From the NCBI GenBank assembly GCA_963978905.1, contig OZ022256.1:4943501-5007500 (forward strand): DNA of 64,000 nucleotides, in the 5' to 3' direction. Positions within the stretch are counted from its first letter, which is position 1. The number at the start of each line of letters is the position of its first letter. Source of the DNA: Trichostrongylus colubriformis (Eukaryota; Nematoda; Chromadorea; Rhabditida; Trichostrongylidae). The position numbers were made by a program, and so were the translations under genes. The notes below the pieces were generated by a model. It saw only the letters and a list, made by a program, of their open reading frames with translations. It was not told where the DNA came from and made no database searches. Below are positions 26,151 through 36,300 of this stretch, piece after piece.

Positions 26151-26315
26151 AAAGTCGCCGTTAGACCTCGCGATTTGGCGGTTTTGCGATTCTGCTATTT
26201 TGCGGTGTCGCACTTTCGCACACGATACCACGACCTTGAGATTGTGCAAAGTTGCAACTTTGCGCGCGGAGCCGCGACACCGCAGAACCCCAATATCGCG
26301 ATGTCTGACGGCGGC
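26151..26315. mobile_element. Fold-back MITE, family R5 copy 1
   Basis: The left end reads GTCGCCGTTAGACCTCGCGAT and the right end is its complement (ATCGCGATGTCTGACGGCGG). The body is rich in GCGATT/TTTGCG steps. It matches 51221-51420. A partial copy occurs at about 36875-36915. Confidence 0.75.
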
Positions 26316-26619
26316 TCACCAGAGCTACATATGTATGTCTGGAAGTACATGAATGTCTTCAAATAGACGTGATGGACCACAGTGAACTGTACGTGACCCA
26401 CGTGAGATAGTCTCCCCTCAAGCGGGCTTATAATGGACCCTAATGACGTGAAGTGCCACCCACGAAGCCCCTTCCCAATCATATGCTTTGGTAGCACATT
26501 TGCATCACGCATTCCTTGAGACGATAAGAATCAGAAAGCTCAGCAAGTGAAATGGTGCTTGATTTCGCCAAAAGTTTTCGAAGTGTTTCCGGTGAAAGTG
26601 GAGCGCTGATTAGAAGTAT

Positions 26620-27053
26620 CTCAAAGAAATCGCCCACGGAAGAATGAGTTTCTGTGTTCCCCATATATTTATGCTGTAATTGCCTAGTAGGAGCCGCATG
26701 CAAAGCTTCACGCGAAAAAGTAAAAATTCGGCTATGATACAGCTCTACAAATTCTCGGCCGGGTGGGCGGGGCCTCCGAGTGAAAGCCCCATCTCGTCGT
26801 CCGCCGCGTTTGGGAAGGGGAAGAGGGACTGTCTACGTAATTTTCTGGCTCTACAATGTGTCTCCGATCGCAGCGAACGACGGGGTGGGCACTTTCTCGG
26901 AGGCTCCGCCCACCCGGCCGAGATTTCCTTTTGCTGCTTCTTGACCGGATTCACTTATTCGCGTGAAACTTCGTATGCGGCCCACATGAAGCACATATAA
27001 CATATGTATGGCTGACAGAAAAACTAATTCTTCCTTGGATGATTCCTTCAAAG
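26620..27053. mobile_element. Fold-back element, family R2, diverged copy
   Basis: It starts TCAAAGAAATCGCCCACGGA and ends GGATGATTCCTTCAAAGA, with family R2 arms and a GC-rich centre. Similar open frames on both strands are a consequence of the palindrome. Confidence 0.8.
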
Positions 27054-27174
27054 ACACCAGAAGGTGAAAATTTTGGCCTACGGCAAGACCTACCGTAAAG
27101 CCTGCAGTTTGGGCTGTTGCAGACATTGCCACAGAGCACCTTGCCAAGACGTCAAATGCGAATTCAATGGATTT

Positions 27175-27345
27175 TTCAGCTTGAACGCCTCTTCTCTTAC
27201 TTTTTCGCTTATTTTACCAATCATTGTTTCACTTAATTGCTGCTATTGTTCTTTCACTTATTTCACATCATCATGAATGAATGAAATACACCGTACGAGA
27301 CAACAAATGACATCTTCTACACCGAACAACTCGGAAAGGTGATAC
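27175..27345 (-). repeat. Dispersed repeat R6, inverted copy
   Basis: Its reverse complement matches 12880-13190, including TCATTTGTTGTCTC and TGTATTTCATTCATTC. Confidence 0.5.
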
Positions 27346-27639
27346 TGCAGTTCGGCATGCGGGGGAGATGCCAATATACAGAACACAGCGTCGTGCTTTT
27401 GATCCGGTTTTCTCTACCGATTATCTCTCTCAACCTCGGTTACAAAACGATTATTCCTTCCCATATTTCTCTTTCTTCCGGCCCCTCACGATACATTTAA
27501 CGTATGCTAACTCTACTCATGAGCTATACCTAAAGCTGACCAAAATATGTACCTCTCTTGGGTCGCTGGGATTTCCTCAAAACAGATAAAGGTAATGGCA
27601 GCGACGAATACGCAAAAGCGACAGTGCCAACTAGACAAG

Positions 27640-28385
27640 AATTAGGTTGGAACATAATTTCTGTTACACATCTTATTTTTCTTGTGGAAAACTGTGGAAG
27701 CTTATGGAATATTTGGTAGTGGGGGGTATATAAAGCGAGTGAAGAGGACTACCGATTAACACATTCATATTCTCTATGGCTTCAACTAGCAGTGAATCTA
27801 CGACAATTTCGCGAGAGGTCCGAAATTCACGAACATCGCCCTGGTTCCTCAGCATGCAAGGCCGCTAACCGAATCAACCAGTCGATGGGCCCGGGTACCG
27901 TCTCTCATATGGCCGCAACCCGATGGCTCGATCGACTCAAATTGAAACAGAAAAAATCTCAAAATTTGCAAAGAGAAAAAAATTCAAAAAAAATTTTTAT
28001 AAAAAAAGGTCAAAAAATTGTCATCCAACACGACAGTCGGACCGAAACTTCTTTCTCCACGACAACGCTCGCCCACCTATGGCAATGTTGGCGTGTCAAG
28101 GGATCCAGGACCTTGGTTGGACGAAGCTTCCTCACCCACCGTAATCTCCGAAGATGGCCTCAACTGACTACCACCTATTCCGATCTCTTACCCACTTCCT
28201 CGACGGACGGCAGCTCAAAGATGACGATGATCTCAAAATCGACCTCCAGACATTCTTCGACCAGAAATCCCCAGACTTCTAAAAGCGAGGCATCTATTAT
28301 CTCCCTATTCGCTGTCAATATGTTGTTGATTATAAGAGTACATATTTTGTTGACTGAAGTCAGACACAAATAACGAAAAATAAAT
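27640..28385 (+). pseudogene. Mariner-family transposase relic
   Basis: Fragments of a mariner transposase are legible on the plus strand. Near 28055 the frame reads LHDNARPPMA, followed by GWTKLPHPP, a stop codon, SPKMASTDYHLF and then a diverged C-terminal tail with another stop. The last catalytic Asp of the D,D34D triad (normally in SPD) reads Lys, and the upstream part is shifted among frames. A TTAGGTTGGAACA-like end lies near 27641, but no matching right end was found. It is dead and old. Confidence 0.8.
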
Positions 28386-29122
28386 TTGAAAACTCCACGT
28401 AAGACGCCATGAAATTCCCAGTGTGAAGTGTTCCTTCGCAGACGAGCGCGTCATATTCCAATTATGACTTCCACATATTCCAGATCAGCGTCAAGCATGG
28501 GATGAAGAATTCTCATAGGGAACGCAATTCGGACTGGAAAAGAAGGGCCGTATCCTTAGAAAATTCGTAGAATAAAGTTCATCGATCACCTCTTTTACAG
28601 TTGTCTCCATGAAAGGGATCTCTTTCAGGTCAATGAGGTGGTCTCCATAAAAGGTTGTCAATCAATAATCACTCTTTGCGCTAAAGAGAAATTTAGATTG
28701 CTGGGAGACGACCTGAGCATAGCGACAGCATCAAACATGGAAGGGATGAAAGGGGGGGGGGGAGGTGGCAGGGTGGTGGAGTGGTCGTCTGATCGTGACC
28801 TGTACGGGTGGGGAGAGGGGGTCGTATAAAGCTCAAACATTTTAATTGCAGCACTTGACCTTGTCACATATCCTGTGGATAACGCACTGTGATATAATTG
28901 AGATCTGCGAGTGGGACAGGCTTCCATTTCTCTAATTTTGAGCCATTTCCTTTCCTTTTCTCGTAATTCGCCCGCTACTCCCAACCTTTACTGTCATTTT
29001 CAAACGCCTACCGTTACACACCATTGCTGTGACGCCACCGTAATTCCAAGCGTATTTGTGCCGTACTTCGTAGAAAGATTGGAGCTCTTTTTATATGACT
29101 CTTTTCTTTCTACAATAAATTA

Positions 29123-30002
29123 TTAGGTTGTGCCAAAAGTCTTGTAGTATTTTTCCAAAAAAATCAGTAACTCTTGTTCACTTCGAGGCAGATCCAGGCG
29201 GTTCAGGAATGTGGTAGAACGTTCCCTAAGCTTTCTAGGAAAATATATATAGACCCACCAGATCCCGTGGAGAGAGTTACAATGCCCGTTGTCGATACCC
29301 ACCCAACTCGCGGTGTCATCTATTATGAGCGGTTTTGCAGCACTAAAACGACGGAAGCTTGCCACTGCATCAGCGCTGCATTGGGCAAGGGATGTGTGAG
29401 CTACGTGACGTGCGCCGCTAGTTCATCAGCTTCAGCAACGGCGAGATTGACATGAAAGACAAACCACGCTTGAGACTGTGCTGGTTCTGGGACGAGGAAG
29501 GAATGCTTTTCCGCGAGTGCTGGTACAAGGCGAGACAGTCACCGCTACCGTATGCACCCACCAGCTCCAGCAGCTCGCCGTCGCTGTTCGAGAAAAGTGC
29601 CGGAAAAGGTCTGCGGTCCACCCTTCTTCATGACGACGCCCGCTCCCATTTCGCGAAAAGTACCCAGGCTGAGTTATAGGAGCTCGGCTGGGATGTGCTG
29701 CCCCACCCGCCATACTCTCCAGACATTGCCTCTTCTGGCTATCACCTTATCCATCTTCTCGAATCCTTCCTGGCCAAGAGAAAATTCGTTGATTATGACT
29801 TGCTTGCGAAGGCGATCGCTGACTTTTTCGAATCTCAGAACCCAGAGTTTTGGGAGAAGGGAATCAACAATTTGTCTATAAAGGTGCAGAGGGTTGCCGA
29901 TAACAATGGTCAATACGTTGTTGCCTAATTGTTATTTGTTGGACGAAAAAAATAAAAGGTGATGATCGAGAAAAATACTACAAGACTTTTGGAACAACCT
30001 AA
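29123..30002 (+). mobile_element. Mariner transposon, internally deleted, with intact TIRs
   Basis: Inverted ends of about 33 bp start TTAGGTTGTGCCAAAAGTCT (left) and TTAGGTTGTTCCAAAAGTCT (right, as complement), one mismatch in the arms, and TA dinucleotides flank both. At 880 bp it is shorter than a full mariner (about 1.3 kb). Part of a transposase is visible on the plus strand: LLHDDARSHFA, a stop, then ELGWDVLPHPPYSPDIASSG and a C-terminal VADNNGQYVV. The second and third catalytic Asp remain, but the N-terminal DNA-binding half is missing or frameshifted. It cannot make its own transposase; the good TIRs suggest recent mobilisation by another copy. Confidence 0.92.
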
Positions 30003-30876
30003 TAAATGCTAAATCCGATCAACCCTTATCTACTCTCAATCGCTGGATTTATGTCATTAATCGAACGTCAATATGTGTCCAGTGAAAAAATCTCTGTGAC
30101 CGATTTATTGATACCATTTATTCTGTAGTCTTATAAATAAACGAAGAAAACATGCACTGACCTTTATTTCCATTTTCTTGTTGTTCCAAGTTTGAGACAC
30201 TTTTACGATCCGACCCGATTCCTATCGGAATCAGAAAATTTTTGGAAACCTCTCTTAACAGGAGAGAAAAAGTGAACAGCCATAATCCTGAAATCGCACT
30301 ATTTTTTGAGCAAAAATCGATCGACGGGTAGAAATGTTGAAAGGTGCTCATTACTGTTCATATACATAAGATTTTGATCAGTTTGATACAATTTCCGTGT
30401 ATTTTAGATTTTTTAAAATTTTTCACGAAAAAAACCTAATTTCCGAGATCTGTGCTATAAATAGGTGAAAAATGGACGTTTTTGGTTGATTACTGTGCTG
30501 CCAAAGTGACGACATAATGTCTACATTATATTATCACGTGAAAATAGGCACTCTTTAGGTTATTTCATGCCTTGATACAGCTAACTAACTGAGAAAACGA
30601 TTGAGTTAAACTTTCATTAGTATATTACGAAAAATTCGCTACAACTAGTCTAAACAACCACTTACTCGTATTCGCCTAAGCATAGGGAAAGGGGATCTCC
30701 ATCTCCAAAAAAACCCTTATCTAAAAAAAAATTAAAAAAATAAAAGATAAAAGATAAAAAAGCTTAGGCTAACATAGGACGAAAAAAGCACGAATTTGCT
30801 TCACAGAATCGCTTCTATGCAGAATCGAACCCGATTCGGCTGACGATATGGCTTCTCTGCGCTCTAGCCAGTAGTG

Positions 30877-31006
30877 TGCAGTAGTGTGCTCTGCATTAGG
30901 CCGCGGTCATACTTTGCGCAGCTGCGTTAGTTGACGCCGGTGCCGGCGTCAACTAACGCAGCTGCGCAAAGTATGACCGCGGCCTAATGCAGAGCACACT
31001 ACTGCA
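30877..31006. repeat. Perfect 130 bp palindrome (64 bp arms, 2 bp centre)
   Basis: Positions 30877-30940 are the exact reverse complement of 30943-31006, with TG at the centre. The inner part reads GACGCCGG/CCGGCGTC, and the arms contain TTAGGCCGCGGTCATAC and GCAGCTGCGTTAG. No mismatch was found. A CAGTAGTGTGC motif at the outer end recurs at 231 and 3909. Confidence 0.95.
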
Positions 31007-31457
31007 GTGCCCCCCCCCCCTCCCCCAACTACATTAGCACGCAATATAAATAGTGTAGTCCACTAATCTGATACATGAGGCATAATAGCCGCGATGACTC
31101 ACCTTTAGTCCAGATCGGTGAATTCGATCAGCTAGCCGATCTACCGCGATACTGCACGGAGAGCAGGCCAAAACTTGACCAGCGTTTGTAGTACAAGATG
31201 ATGGACAATGGTGGCCGAAGTTACATTCTCAACGAACTGGCCATAAAATTCGCCAAAGAAGAAATGTTGAAATTACTATGAGTAACTCTTCAATACAATT
31301 TAGGTCGATGGTGATCCATAACACACCTTCTCAATTCCTGGCGGCCTGAATAAGACTCAGGGTTCTCACGACAATCGTTTTCACCGTGCATTTCACTGTG
31401 GTTCAGTTCAGGGAGGCCAGGCGCCGATAGGCGCTTTGGCTATTGAGCCTATAGACA

Positions 31458-31672
31458 ATCGGGATAAAATAAAGTTCGGGGGGAGAGAGACGCAAAATTT
31501 TCCGAAGTCAAAGCTTCTTTCCCTCCCTAGGCTTGGGCTAAAGCAAAGCAGATGAGACCCATGCTTTGAAAGATGCTTTCTCATGTGGGAGGAGGGGATA
31601 TCAATTTTAGCCCAAGCCTAGGGAAGAAAAGGAGCTTTGACGTCCCCCCGCTGACTTTATTTGACCCGACAA
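31458..31672. mobile_element. Fold-back MITE, family R4 copy 3
   Basis: The left end GATAAAATAAAGTTCGGGGGG faces ACTTTATTTGACCCG on the right, and the inner arms CCTCCCTAGGCTTGGGCTAA and TTAGCCCAAGCCTAGGGAAG are almost perfectly complementary. Just beyond, its right end and flank are tandemly duplicated (about 31657-31717 repeated at 31718-31760, separated by a C run). Confidence 0.8.
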
Positions 31673-32257
31673 TCGTTCATTACCATGTATCCCTAGAATT
31701 TGCCCCCCCCCCCCGACTTTATTTGACCCGACAATCGTTCGTTACCATGTATCTATAGAATTTGAAAATAAACGGATGACAATGCCAAATCTCTAGAGAT
31801 GGTGTACCTTGGAAAGAAACTCATCAATATCATGGCCCATGAGCTTGTGAAGGATGTATTAGGGAACACAGCGGGGATCTTTTTCTAGAATGTTCGACGT
31901 CTGATATATCCGATTAAATGACGTAGACTACCAAAAGGCCTACCACGCCGTGTTGTCACTTTCCAATGAGCATCGAACAGTTTTCTTCCACGATAGCAGG
32001 TGCAAGTCTGCAATCACGTCCTCCGCGGCTATTCAAATGTATTTTTGCGGGAGCAATTTCGGCTTCACACTCATCCTTAAATGTCTCCAGATATTGTTGC
32101 ATTTTGATATTGCTGGTTAATTGTGATAGTTGCTTTGTTCTGCAGTGATGTGTGGAAGGTTGCCTTGTTTACTATTTCGGCTCTATTTTGTCTTCTAGGG
32201 TTGCTTCTGTAATGTATTTGGATGGAGCCTGCACTGCGTGGTTTTCTACGTTTTTTG

Positions 32258-32265
32258 TTTTCCAG
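32258..32265 (+). promoter_or_regulatory. Splice or trans-splice acceptor before fmc1
   Basis: A TTTTCCAG acceptor lies 25 bp before the ATG at 32291. It is either the 3' end of a 5'UTR intron or a spliced-leader acceptor. Confidence 0.4.
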
Positions 32266-32290
32266 ATAGCTGTATTTATATTTTTTGGGG

Positions 32291-33090
32291 ATGGCGGCGA
32301 CGGTCAAAAACTCAGCATTGAATGCCTTCAGACGGATAGTTAGCGAACTTCGTAAAGCCGACAAGGTTATTTTCATATCACTTGGTTATTGTGTATTGTT
32401 TTTATCTCTCGCGTCTTTTTATGTTCATCATCGGTTTTAGAGTTTTGGCACGAATTCTCCCCAGTATAAATATTTGGTTGATCAATTGCGGGATCATCAT
32501 ATCACTCAACGTGTGTACTCAAAAGCACCAGAAGAAGCTGAGCATGTGGCCAATCTTTATGCAACCTACTTGTCCAGGTAAGTTGCTCAACAGTATGATT
32601 TGTTTCATAAATGGAATAACTAACTTCTGTTAGGACAGTTCGAAATCAATTACTTCCCACTTCCCGCCTTCGTCATGAAAAAAAAAACATTTTTCCATTT
32701 TTTCTCGCAATGTTTAAATATGTTTAGATTGTTTTTTAGCTTTTCTTCCAATGAAGTCTGAAGCTCGTACTCCCAGAAACCATTTCACTATAAGGGCTCA
32801 CTATAATTTCATTTGAATTCCTTACGTTTCTTACATTTCTTTTACGGTATGGTCATTTCCTTTTCATCAATATCAGCTTGCTACTTTCATTACTGAGATG
32901 AATAAACTTTTGTTCATTTACCCTTCATTTTTTGCTTCATTTTTTAGTTAACCTTGCAAAAAAAGTGATTATTATTTTTTTTTTCAGCACTCGAAATCTG
33001 AGAGAGCTTGAGAAGCGGTACGGTGGACGAGAACGCTCAGTTGAAGAAAGTGCGCGGCTTGTAGGATTAGCTCTGCCGGAAAGGAAGTAA
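32291..33090 (+). CDS. fmc1: ATP synthase assembly factor FMC1 homologue
   Basis: Three exons join in phase: 32291-32365, 32441-32577 and 32988-33090 (stop 33088-33090), giving 104 residues; human FMC1 is 113. The family are small mitochondrial matrix proteins of the LYR-like group that help assemble the F1 part of ATP synthase. The C-terminal block GGRERSVEESARLVGLALPE is a clear family signature, the animal version being GERSVEESAxLVGLxLP. The middle exon (SPQYKYLVDQLRDHHITQR) corresponds to the YRYLV...FRAHRVT part of the human protein. All introns have GT-AG ends with TTTTAG or TTTCAG acceptors. AATAAA at 33186-33191 is a plausible polyadenylation signal. The condensin gene follows 259 bp downstream on the same strand. 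Confidence 0.9.
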
Positions 33091-33185
33091 TGTCTGGGTG
33101 AAGATCATTACTGTGCTGATTAGATTCTGTTAGAACTGTTTAATATGTCAGATTGAAATTAGAGAAAAAATACTTTAAAGAGAGG

Positions 33186-33191
33186 AATAAA
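33186..33191 (+). other. Polyadenylation signal of fmc1
   Basis: AATAAA, 96 bp after the fmc1 stop and about 155 bp before the acceptor in front of kle-2. This spacing fits the intercistronic region of a nematode operon. Confidence 0.5.
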
Positions 33192-33336
33192 TGTTAATAT
33201 GTATTTGTTTTTTCCTATGCATGTGATGGTTTAAGCACCCATTTTTTATTGTTAATCTGTTTTGGTTCCATTTTATTGCGTAGCGATTTATTTGTTTCGC
33301 GTCATATAAAATTTTCTCCGGAGATTCACTCAAATT

Positions 33337-33346
33337 TCTATCGCAG
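33337..33346 (+). promoter_or_regulatory. Candidate trans-splice acceptor of kle-2
   Basis: TTCTATCGCAG ends three bases before the ATG at 33350. The position right before the start codon of a downstream gene fits spliced-leader addition. Confidence 0.5.
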
Positions 33347-33349
33347 GGA

Positions 33350-36300
33350 ATGGCAGACGACTTTGCGGATGCAGGCCAGCGATATACTTTTCTCCTTCGC
33401 CCGGTGAAAGATTTAGGAAAAAATTTTGAAATCAATATCGCAAAAGAACTTGATGAATATTGCGAACGGCTTGGTGATGTCACGGAAGAAGCGCACGGCG
33501 GTGTGGACAGTCACCACAGGTTCGCTGTTTCTAGCCCATTGTTTATATCCATACATTTTTGTATTTTGTTTGTATTTTTTTGCAAAGCATAAGAACAAAA
33601 AGTGTACGAGCTTGCAGTGTCGCAAAGTGGCATTTGCCACTACGCGGTAGATCACATGGTGCACATTTTTACCGTTCTATTTTCCTCTTCTGCCATCGAG
33701 CATAGCTTTGTAGGGCCGGTAGCCTTTTAAAAGTAAAAGCCTCGCGTACTTCATGTGTCCCGGTTTTGCGGTCTCGTAGAATTTTGATCAGTAGGTCGAA
33801 GTGTAAGTCGACTGCACAGATTTAACCGCGGCCTCACTGTTTTTTCCCATTGGGTTCGGATGTTGTCTCTTCAGATTCAACTTTGCTGAAGCAGCAATGC
33901 TCATTCAAGGGACGGCATATGTGTTTGGAAAAAAAGTTGACTACGTACACTCTCAAGCAATTCACTTCTTCGAAGCATTGCAGCCGCAGAAGACTAAAAA
34001 GAAGAAGAAAAAGAAAGGAGGTAGTATTTGCGAGTTGCTAGTCATTTGTTAAAAAACCTTTTTCGATGTAGAGGAAGACGAAGACGAAGGATTCGTCGAA
34101 GGAGAAGGCAATAGTGTTGATCCGTGTGATTTGGTGGAATACAACAAATTGAAAATCTGCAACGAAAAATCACTTCTCAGAGTTTGCGAAAGTAAGAGCT
34201 GATTTTTCATATTTCAGAATTTCCATTTCTTCTTCTTGTCAATTTGAATTTTTTTCAAGAAACCAAGTACAAAGGCCATCCTCCAAAGATTAAAGTTATG
34301 CCGATGTCACTGATGCCATTGGCGGACAACGAGAAGAACGGTGTTCTGATCTACTCTACTGGTTACCGTATGGAGATCATCGGTAAAATGGATGACTTTA
34401 AAATGAATGCCGGATTTCTGAATAGCAGGGTAAGCTTGTCTGTTGATGTTCCCTCAGTGAAAATTAGTCTTTTGGTTTTCATTTAGTGGAGCTGTAATTT
34501 TCAGGGAGTGTTATTACTACAACTGGCTCATAATAAGATTGTCGATGAGTTTGCCAGTGAAGCGTTTATTCGAATGTGGCATCCATATCTTTTCAATCCT
34601 GACGGAACCCTCGTACCAAACCCCACTGGTGCTCATGCTCTTGTTGCGCTGCAGCGTGTAAAAAGTCGTTGTGGACAATCGCAGTCGCAGGTTCCTGATT
34701 CCGGAAGAGGGTCTTCCATAGGTGTGTTACTTAATTTGCTACTATTTCTCCTCGTGTTAAATATCTGGTTTTAGACGAGCTTGCTAAAGGAGACCATGGT
34801 CGAATATCTAGTGCTATGGAAGTTGCACGTCGAGCAACAACTAACACTCTGTCCGACATACACTCTGCCAGGTACTGATTCCCCTTTGCTTGTAAGAATA
34901 TTTTCGGTAATTAGCACGTTTACAGTGATTTCTTACATGCTTAGATATTGATCACTCTTTGATCTCCCATTCCATTCGTAGCATTCACACTATATTGGAA
35001 TCGCTGTAGGTAAATTAGATCGTGATGAGATATCAGGGTTCCTAGAAAAGATCATGGAAGTGGTAGCCTGTGAGTCCACAGTTTCATGTAAATGAAGATG
35101 GCCGCAAAATTTTTCATTTTATTAGCCACAGGCAAGATACAGTTCAGAAATGATACTAATAATCGAGTCGGTCCTCTGGAGGGCCAGTCTCCATGCTGGA
35201 CCCGAGAGTGGCGGCAGGGACAGGGGAGTCAGGCTTTTCGGGTTTTCTCCGGACCGGCCCGTGTCAGTACAGCAGTCGATCCTCGAGTTGCGCGATTATT
35301 GGCCGTCTCCGCCACCTGTAATCAACAAAGCTCACTGGGAAATCAGAGAGTAACGAACAGTCTGACAAATATTGATTACTTGCAATGGTAGACTCTTACA
35401 GTGCCAAATGGCAGCATTGGCAAAATCGCAGAGTCGTGAATTTTCACTTCAGCTTCACAAACCATTTTTCTCAAATAAGCAATCAATTATTCAGACCGAG
35501 CACGCGGCTGTTGGAGGCACCGGAAGTAGAAACGCAAGAAGTGAAATTGGTGGCCGACGGTGGTGCTATCGAAAGTTTTGATGATGGATTCGATGGAGGA
35601 GATTTCACTCTACCAGTGCCGGTACCATGTGAACCAGCACCGGTACCATGTGAGAAGCGTCCAGCTCGCGTTCAACCTCATCGCGTTATGCCGGTAACCT
35701 TTGCGCTCTGAACGTTTTTCTGTCTCAGATGGTGTTATGGTTAGCTCAATGTTGCTTAGTGGGAGACGAGTGAGAACGAACCGGAAGAGGATTATACAGA
35801 AAAACTTCTTCTGGACCCATTCGAACCGTCCAAATGGAAAACAAAGCCGATAGAGAAAATCCAGCGGTTTGTTAGAGGTTCCACGATTGCTGCTAGGATG
35901 GAGAAGGTTCACTAATCATATATTCTAGTTCACTAGCTCAAGCGTAATATCATGTTTCAGAAAGAACAAGCCATGACCTTCCAACAACGCACGATGAAAA
36001 CGAATGACTATGTCAAGGAGCATTTCTTTATGCGGAAAAAAGTCAAACCGTGCAAAAACGATGACTGGGTGAGCTGCAGTGTTGTGTTTTAAGGAAAACT
36101 TCTCTTTATCAAAATAATTTTCCAGCAAACTGATGCTCTGTATCGGTTCATCGTTGCCGTAATGAGAAAGAAAGCAGAAGCAAAGCGCGAAAGCAGGAAA
36201 GCAAAGTCAAATCCGGCAGCAGAAGGTTGGCCTTTACAAATTCCTTGCTTGTACATGACTAGAAACGGCGTTTCAAACAGTACCTTCGCTAACTTCGGAA

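Larger units (their letters stand above)
25260..32265. other. Repeat-rich intergenic region
   Basis: No cellular gene is recognised here. The missing first exon of the oxidase could lie in the part nearest 25260, but I did not find a convincing signal peptide exon. The region holds a hairpin (25436-25549), fold-back elements (26151, 26620), repeat R6, two mariner-type elements, a perfect palindrome (30877-31006) and a fold-back MITE (31458). Confidence 0.6.

Noticed and set aside
35150..35353. Alternative frame reading NDTNNRVGPLEGQSPCW in the kle-2 region
   Set aside because: The frame giving LFGFSPDRPVSVQQS joins in phase to the next exon at 35402, whereas this one does not.
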